A DNA stretch of 31,710 nucleotides. Origin: Kipferlia bialata (Eukaryota > Fornicata). The stretch spans positions 1-31,710 of the forward strand of contig BDIP01000100.1 of the NCBI GenBank assembly GCA_003568945.1, given 5' to 3'. The notes under the pieces were generated by a model. The model saw nothing but the letters and a program-made list of their open reading frames with translations, did no database searches and was not told the origin of the DNA. Position 1 is the first letter of the stretch. Each line of letters begins with the position of its first letter. The position numbers were made by a program, and so were the translations under genes. This document shows, piece after piece, positions 21,801-28,965 of the stretch.

Positions 21801-24136
21801 AGACGGCCACACGACATTCAGGTACCAGTAGACACGTGCAATACACTCTGACCCCAGTGACAGCGCTGGTTCCTTCTCCCTCACCAGAGATGAGTACAAG
21901 TCAAACCACAATGAAAGATGGGTGGGTTCTAGTGTTAAGTAATCATCAAAACCTTGTTAATATGTTGGCCCAAGCTTGTTCTTAACTAGACATACTTCTC
22001 GTCTGTTATCAGATATCAACATGGAAGTTCTATAATGGAACTTCTATTCCAACCTCGTATATTAGTCTAATCCCAGGTTGTGATGGTTGATGATGACAAC
22101 CAGTCCTACATCGATGTCAGCATCAGTGGGGAGGTGGGGCAGGACGACAGGTTCACTCTCTACCAGGTACGTATACACATATGCATATACATATATACTA
22201 TCTATATACATATATATATGTATAATGTATGGTGGGGCAGGACGACAGGTTCACTCTCTACCAGGTACATACATATGGATATATATCTGATGGCATGTAT
22301 ACATATATTATACATATAAATATATGGACATACATGGAGATGGGGAAGGACAACAGGTACACACTCCACCAGGTACATTAATATATATATATATATATAA
22401 TTATACTACATAGATATATATACGTATAATGTATGGGGCAGTAGGTTTATGCCAGGTATACTATATATATGATAGTATATTGGTATGTGTGCATGAATGT
22501 TGTACTTCCTCTAAGGTGGATGTGAGGGTATGTAATGATTGGTTGTTTGATTCTTACTCCTACTCTGTCTACATCCCTCTCTCTCTCTCTCTAACTCCAG
22601 GCCCACTGTACCGGTGACTACTTTGCATCGTACCAGACAAGGGAGGGAGAGGTAGGTGCCAATAGAGTTCATTGGGTTGAAGAGTGTATTATGATATCCT
22701 GTGTTATCTTCTCATTCACTGATTTCTCATCATTTAGATATATATCGGTGGCTCTCTGTTCTGTATACATCCATAAGTGGATGTGTATCTCCATACCTGA
22801 CCTCAGCACATGTCTGGGGCCCTCGGTGACACCACCCACCACTTCAAGATGACAGAGGACCACAACTGCTTCTATGGTATGACTAGTTATGCCTAATGCC
22901 CCTTCCTCCACAGGCAATATAGCACATATATATGCCTTATGACATGGTGAATACATGAGCTTAGTGATAACTATTGTCTTCACTACCCCTCAGTGCCCCC
23001 CCCCCCTTGAGAGGGCTGCCTCCACCGGTGACATGGTATACAGTACTAACACATTGTTACTCAATAATTTAACTATCTATACCTAATCCCAGTGTCCCTT
23101 GAGAGTGCTGCCTCCACCGGTGACATGTCCCGGGGTGACTACCCTGCATTCTCTGTGGAGTACTGCACAGGCTGGGACTGCCGGTCAAGGGTATGGACAA
23201 TCACGGAAACACACCATTTTACTCCAATATATACCAATTACAACACTTCTCCTTGGGTATGGACAGGACCAGACTCTTATTATGCTCACACTTTTACAAC
23301 ACTTATCATCTCTATTGTCCCCGGCATTAGTGGTGAGTGCTATGCTTGTCCCACACTCACCTCCAGTGGATATTCTGGTTCGTGATAGCCGGTCTCGCTG
23401 TGCTCCTTGTACTAGCTGGAGTGTTCACTATCATTTGTAAGGTAGCATATACCAATGTATCTCCAAGTGGTACCTTGCAAGTGGTATCTTGTCACATACC
23501 CACACTATACGTTCAGAGAAGTAGCGTATACATCAATGATTGTAATGATAAAGAGCATTCTCATACTCTCCGGAGATGACACCCACCAACGTGCTATAAT
23601 CCATACCTCACCCCAGAAGAGAAAGAAGGAGGCTGCCCGTTTAGAAGAGGAAGCGATGGAGGCGGAGAGACTGAAGGAAGCAGAGAGAGAGAGAGAGGAA
23701 AGGCGACTGAAAGATGACAATGATAGGGTACGTTTGCATACAGTAATGTCTGTCGTGTTGAATGCTGCATTTCCTCTTGTACCACACACGTCAGTTCTAT
23801 TGGAATGATTGATGATACCAGACAGCCGCGGCAGAACGCCGTCGTCAAGAGAGAGAGCAGCGTGTGAAGAGTGAGCAGCAACTGCAGGAAGCACAGAGTC
23901 TGAGGAGGGAGCAGGAGCAGCAACAACAGCGACAGGTGCGTCAACAGAGTCTAAGAGAGAGAGAGATGACTCTTAAGGCAGAACTGAGGGAAATCGAGAG
24001 AGAGAGGGAGAGAGAGAGGGAGGCTGCGGGTGGCAACGCTGATACTGATGGCACTGGTGTACCTGAGTGTGAGGATAGTCCACTCCTAGAGAGCTATCAG
24101 AACAGTGTGTATGTACCAGAGACGTACAGGAAGTAG
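18844..24136 (+). CDS. type I membrane protein with two ectodomain repeats and coiled-coil tail (paralogue 1)
   Basis: Exons: 18844-18862 (proposed start, MITGVK), 19195-19252, 19751-19814, 20100-20180, 20481-20528, 20849-20921, 21158-21209, 21626-21709, 21858-21921, 22077-22166, 22601-22651, 22807-22876, 23093-23190, 23367-23441, 23617-23727, 23822-24136 (TAG). All junctions agree in phase; about 450 residues. Order: signal peptide (GLALVAGCLCGC), ectodomain repeat A (exons 19751-21709), repeat B (21858-23190), one membrane helix (WIFWFVIAGLAVLLVLAGVF), then a basic stop-transfer (KRKK) and a long Glu/Arg coiled coil ending YQNSVYVPETYRK. Repeats A and B share SGTFGLEADQY / AGSFSLTRDEY, a tryptophan end, LHLSG / VSISG, an IYTGY / LYQAHC turn and Cys-containing ends. 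The Cys content fits an extracellular disulfide-bonded domain. I know no named family. The first exon is inferred from phase and signal-peptide fit only. A receptor or surface adhesion protein is a guess. Confidence 0.8.
19354..19675 (+). repeat. three-step ladder upstream of exon 19751-19814
   Basis: Copies of the exon's 5' edge start after AG at 19354 (TAGCTCTTTTGGGACTTAGC), 19461 (TGACTCCTCAGGTGTATTTC) and 19644 (TGGCTCTTCTGGCACCTTTG). The exon starts TGGCTCTTCTGGCACCTTTG at 19751. The nearest copy is identical over about 27 bases, the middle one about two thirds identical, and the farthest is barely recognisable. Decay rises with distance. Confidence 0.85.
20262..20298 (+). repeat. exon-edge copy (3' edge of exon 20100-20180)
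   Basis: AGCTGGGACGACGTCAACAT then ATACACG/GTATGG repeats the last 27 bases of the exon with one synonymous change (GAT/GAC). It keeps the donor. Confidence 0.9.
20340..20450. repeat. degenerate tandem repeat around TGGACATATACTGG
   Basis: Six or so imperfect units of about 14-20 bases (TGGACATATACTG, TGGTCATATACTGG, TGGACATATACTGG, TGGCCATATAGTG). It is intronic, between exons 20100-20180 and 20481-20528. Confidence 0.75.
20728..20762 (+). repeat. exon-edge copy (5' edge of exon 20849-20921)
   Basis: CAG then GAGCTGGAGGGTGACTTTGG and GTACAACCTGAA repeats the exon start with TTG/CTG, a synonymous change, as the only early difference. The step is about 118 bases. Confidence 0.9.
21292..21320 (+). 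repeat. exon-edge copy (3' edge of exon 21158-21209)
   Basis: GGGACACGGCCCCGGACTAT then GG/GTGTG corresponds to GAGACACGGCACCAGACTACTACGG/GTAAG. The copy has lost one codon. Confidence 0.75.
21516..21550 (+). repeat. exon-edge copy (5' edge of exon 21626-21709)
   Basis: TAG then CTTCCAGTGCTCCGTCGTTC and TATGTGGCGAT repeats the exon start (CTTCCAGTGCTCCTTCGTTG, GCTGTGGCGAC). It is 107 bases upstream and keeps the acceptor. Confidence 0.9.
21800..21833 (+). repeat. exon-edge copy preserving an older donor
   Basis: CCCAGACGGCCACACGACAT then TCAG/GTACC repeats the end of exon 21626-21709 (CCAGACGGCACGAACACAT, ACAG/GCACGG). The copy has a standard AG/GTACC donor at the spot where the exon now reads AG/GCACGG. 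Confidence 0.75.
22231..22457 (+). repeat. three-step ladder downstream of exon 22077-22166
   Basis: Copies of the exon's 3' end plus donor end at about 22264, 22370 and 22455, steps 98, 106 and 85 bases. The first is identical over 34 bases (GTGGGGCAGGACGACAGGTT..). The second reads MGKDNRYTLHQ against VGQDDRFTLYQ. The third is a remnant (GGGGCAGTAGGTTTATGCCAG). Decay rises with distance downstream. Confidence 0.92.
22990..23036 (+). repeat. exon-edge copy with poly-C expansion
   Basis: CAGTG, then a run of 12-13 C, then TTGAGAGGGCTGCCTCCACC and GGTGACATG. The exon 23093-23190 begins TGTCCCTTGAGAGTGCTGCC. The CCC of the exon has expanded to a long C run in the copy; otherwise it is almost identical. 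Confidence 0.85.
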
Positions 24137-25059
24137 GGTGTGGTCTCATAACAATTGTTTTGGTGTGGATTCTATTTCAATCCTTCTTTCAGACACCGCA
24201 ATTAATTTATCCGAATAGGCGTATCGATACAGGTGAGGGTGATGCCACTGCCAAAGACTGGATGTGAGATAGTAGAGTATCATTAGAGAATCTCAAATTT
24301 GGAGATGACCTGCTCACATATATAGTATGTATGTACTGGGCTGTACTAAACACTACCTGCTTTGTTTCTTCGCTGCCTTTGATGCAGAGACTTGGCTATC
24401 TGTCTATTAAACTAGCCCTCCACTTCAGCTCGCGCTCGTACATCACAGCCATCTCTCGGATTGCAGCACGAATGGAGGCCAGTCCGCTCTTACGGTGGGA
24501 AAGACGAGGGACTGCCAGGATGGAAGCAGGAACCAGCTGTATCATGTTAGCACGGTGAGGCGAGAGGTGAGGAGGGGTGGGAGGCTTGGGGGGAGACAGA
24601 GGGCCCCCTCTCCTCTTCCGCCTCTCTCTCCGGCGCTTGAACTGGGCCAACTTCCTGGTGAGTCTGGCATCCCAGGTCTCAACCTCAGTAACATCAGTAG
24701 ATACTGACACCACATCACTAGTATCACTGGTGGTAGTAAGGGGGGATCCCAGTCTGTTAGGACAACTCATCGTATCTGGTGCAACGCGCTCAGTCGTCTC
24801 CAGCCGCACTACACTGGGAGCACACATACATCTTACAAGGAGAGATGTTACTTACAAGAAGCATCTGAGGCCCACACACAATTAATTGCCCTACACAATA
24901 ACCGTACGACCCGTATGAAGACGACTTATTCCAATGCTTTACACAATGTCACTGGAGATGAGGAAGCTTCTTCCTTTCACCCCCTGTACAGGGTTGAGTT
25001 TCAGTCTGAGTAGAGAAGGCCTAGTAGGAGGAGAGAGAGAGAGACTAATAGCATCAGGG
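24137..25059. other. region between the tandem paralogues
   Basis: No plus-strand exon of either paralogue is seen. It contains a minus-strand open frame (24396-24827) and weak minus-strand exon candidates to its right. A possible exon at about 24930-25020 on the minus strand reads PSLLRLKLNPVQGVKG. Confidence 0.5.
24396..24827 (-). CDS. possible small minus-strand gene, hypothetical protein
   Basis: A 143-codon open frame with ATG and stop, long for this intron-dense locus. The middle is basic and proline-rich (KRRRERRKRRGG, then SPPKPPTPPHLSP). It ends in a helical segment (ASIRAAIREMAVMYERELKW). The amino acid mix looks protein-like and no paralogue exon overlaps it on the plus strand. 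There is no homology that I recognise. It may have upstream exons (minus strand, about 24930-25020). It could also be a chance frame in purine/pyrimidine-skewed DNA. Confidence 0.42.
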   Translation of the reverse strand: MCAPSVVRLETTERVAPDTMSCPNRLGSPLTTTSDTSDVVSVSTDVTEVETWDARLTRKLAQFKRRRERRKRRGGPLSPPKPPTPPHLSPHRANMIQLVPASILAVPRLSHRKSGLASIRAAIREMAVMYERELKWRASLIDR

Positions 25060-25384
25060 ATGGGGGTTAGCCACAGTTCAGGTACCTTGATTAGATATAC
25101 ATGGTTAGAGATAGTACACCACTGCTCAGCTTGTAGTATATTGTCAGACCTCGGCTTACTGTATCACTCTCGAGAGGCATTGCTTGGTTTCAGTATGACT
25201 ACCAAGCAAAAGCACTGGCAGATGGCACTGACAGTGGATAGTTTTAATGTTTGTGTCTCTATATCAGTGCCATAATTCATATTGATACCCATGATCCACA
25301 TCGACTTATACGCCAGCTCTGGTGGTCCTGACACTGATCAAGCTGTGCCTATGTATGTGCAACAAGATGGATTACTTTGTCAGG

Positions 25385-25427
<43 letters not shown>

Positions 25428-28400
25428 ATATACATTATATATATAGGTTGTCAGGTAACTACTATTATTACTATGTATATATGTGTATATATATATCTAC
25501 ATATTAGTATACATATAGATAGACTGCTTTGAGATGTACCCTCGCCCCCCGTCTCTCTCTCTCTTTCCCACTTGTACTCTCTCCAATTCCCCTATCCTTT
25601 CTCCCATCTCACCTCCCATTCTCCACTCCTATATGTCCATATATTGTCCCCTCCCTGTCCCATCTGGAAGACTAGCAGTATACACATCTCTACTGTAGTA
25701 TATAACCCCCCCCCCCCCCTCCCCTTAAATTTCGGTCACTTTTCCCTATTCACATCTTCCTCGAGCCCTGTTCCATGTGTAGGTGTTCTAAGTATCGTAA
25801 TACTGTCCGGCCTTAACTCATTTATACTCTCTCTCGTTCTATTCATTAACGGATAGACTAATCAAATTGACTGAGACACTCCCCCAGTGTCTCCTCTGGG
25901 ATATGTGGTCTTGAATACCTCTATCTCTCTCTCTCTCTCTCTCCCTCTCTCTCTATCAATTTCTCTCTTTCTCTCTCTCTATGTTTATCACTGTCAATAC
26001 ATACCACCTCTGTACGTATGTATCACTAATATACAATATATACATATTACCCTTTCTCTCGCTCTCTCCCCTCCCCCCCCCATCCCCCCATCCTCTCCCA
26101 CCCCCCCCCTCTCTCTCAACATCTCACATATCAGTGGGAAGTCTGGTACCTTTGGCCTCGAGGCAGATCAGTATACATATATATAGATAGATGTAGTATA
26201 TATAATATTCTAGTTGTATAAATACACTCATATACCAGTGGCTCTTCTGGCACCTTTGGTCTCGAGGCAGAACATTATACATATATATAGATGGATGTAG
26301 TATAATAATAGATATTGTATAAATACACCCTTATATCAGTGGCTCTTCTGGCACCTTCGGCCTCGAGGCACAGGACTACGACTATGGACTGGACACGTCT
26401 TGGGTATGGTTTAGACTATACACATGGTGGCATAGATATACGGTGTACACACTCTATATATATACATACATGTGTGTGTGTGTCAAAACATACATACATA
26501 TATACCCACACTTAGTACAAATATCACATGTATATAGAAATTACACGTCGTGTATATGTACTACTATTATATGTATATACAGATATACATGTATACATAT
26601 ATACACTCTCTCAAAATGTGGAATACGTATTAGACCTCAACCATACTCTACTTACCCTCTCACCCCCAGGCCCTGTGTGGCAACGGTACCGTGTCATGCA
26701 CCATCATATACATACTATATATATGCATATGTATGTAAATGCATTATGTATGTATAGTACATGCATTTGACATTGCACTCTCACCCCCAGGCCCTGTGTG
26801 GGAAGGGTGCCCTCACCAGACTCCACTTATCAGGAGTGATGGTGCAGACAGACCACGTCAACATTTACACGGTATGTCATTATGTATACGGTATGCACAA
26901 GAATTTTTTTGACACACACTCATTAGATCCCGCTTTCCCTCTAATGAGTATTCTTTCCCCTCCTTTACTCCTTCTTTTTGAGTATTCTTTCCCTCCTTTA
27001 CTCCTTCTTCTTTCCTCTGAATGGCAGGGATACAACCACGGGGACGGAGAGGTTTGCTTGGATAGTTTCCCCCAGGTACTCTTGACACTATGGTGACCTG
27101 TCTGTGTATCATATCACATAATATGAGATAACATATGCTCTTTACATGCATAGATATTGTATATATTGAATGCTAGTCTGATTATTTTCACTTAACTTTA
27201 GAGTGTTATAGCATATTTGACAACTCTATGTTGTGAGTGGTCTCTATGTGAAGCACTAGAGAGTGAGAATAGGACCATTTTCTGTTATGTTGTAATTCAA
27301 ATAATCTCAACGGGAGTTGATGAGTCTCTTTAGGCGGTGGTCACATAGTACCCTACCATCCCTCTCTTTCTCTCTTTCATCCTCTGTTGCTCTCTGACTG
27401 TTTGTAAGAGCATATACCAAGTGGGGTTCTTTCAATACCAAGAGATCGACACTGGGTAGTACCGTCCCTCTCTTTCTCTCTCCATCTCACTTCCAAACAC
27501 GTGTGGCCTATTGGATATCACTTCACACCCATGATGTAGAACACTTAGGATATATGTAGTAATTTATATATATTTATATCTATCTTCTAATTCGCAGGAG
27601 ATTGACGGTGACTTTGGCCATGATAAAGTAGTCAACAAGGCAGCAAGTTGTGTAGTGGGTGAGGGTTTACTATCATATGACTTGTGTCGTGTAACTACTC
27701 TCTCTGCATCATCCTGGTGAAGCTGTATACCTACCTCAGTGTCAGTAAAGAATAGATTACACGTACAATATAGTATATGATACTGATACTACTGATACTC
27801 TCTCACCCTAGTATGGCTGCACACCAACCACCACCCAAGTGAAGACGCCCCAGACTACACTGGGTATGTATATATATATATGTGTATGTATATATTAATA
27901 TACACAGGACACTAAGTGTATGACATACACTATATACAAATCGTGTTCATACCTGCTATTACACTCGAGGTGCCCGTTGGATATTCTGTGTCTTCGATTC
28001 TCGTATATGTTATTTTTTAATACCTCCCTTCCTTGACTCTGCTAGCTGCCAATGCGCTTTCGTTGGATGCGTCTAATATGTGTCTATGTTTTCATCTCTC
28101 CAAGTGTATCTTTGACCCTAGCTTCCAGTGCTCCTTCTCTGGATGTACCGATACTAAATGTTTTCATATCTAAGCGTATATCTTATATATATCTTACTCC
28201 TAAGCTTCCAGTGTTCCTTCTTTGGGTGTTCAGATGCAGACAGCTGTGCAGACATACCTGATGGGACACACACGTCCAGGTGCATCAGTAGTATATATAT
28301 ATATATTGATATAGATAGATATAGATAGATAGATATAGATGGAGATAGATGGATAGATATATAGATGTGGAGACATACCATATGGAATACACACCTCTTG

Positions 28401-28934
28401 GTACAGCCAGTATACTAGTATGAACATGTATGAGGTATATAGATGTATATGTGATGGATGGACACACACGTCCAGGTACATCAGTTACCCAATATGAGTG
28501 TGGTCTGTCATGTTCATTAGTTCCTCACTGCCTTGGTATATGTATGTCATCCACATCCACATACTAGTGTACGCATCTTGCTTCCTCTCAAGCTTCCGTT
28601 CACTCCCCTATTTTGAATATATACTACAGATTTTATATATTACATTATCATATATTACCACTCAAGTTATGTTGGGGAGAATTGTCACAGTGCTATTGAG
28701 ATGTTTGCCCCGTCTGATTATCTTCACTTACCCCCCAGTGAGGCCACTGGGTCATTCTCCCTGTCCGCTGACGAATACAAGGCAGGCTCAGACATTAGAT
28801 GGGTATGTCGAATCGGTATTCACTTTGGATGTGTGTCAATGTGTATATATATATATATTGTGCCCATTGATAGCTTACAAGAGACGCAAGTGATGGTTTG
28901 TGCCAGGGATACCTCTATCCCTCATACCCCCCAC

Positions 28935-28965
<31 letters not shown>

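Noticed and set aside
22231-22457. Regularly spaced repeats resembling a CRISPR-like array
   Set aside because: Units decay steadily, contain exon ends and splice donors, and the spacers resemble each other; the gene context is eukaryotic.
23505-23944. Minus-strand frames of 129 and 116 codons rich in Ser and Leu
   Set aside because: They are antisense to the GAG-rich coiled-coil exons of paralogue 1, which gives Ser/Leu-rich shadows.
25704-25721. Poly-C run as a gap marker or telomere-like signal
   Set aside because: Runs of C occur in several introns with unique flanks; no repeat unit typical of telomeres is present.
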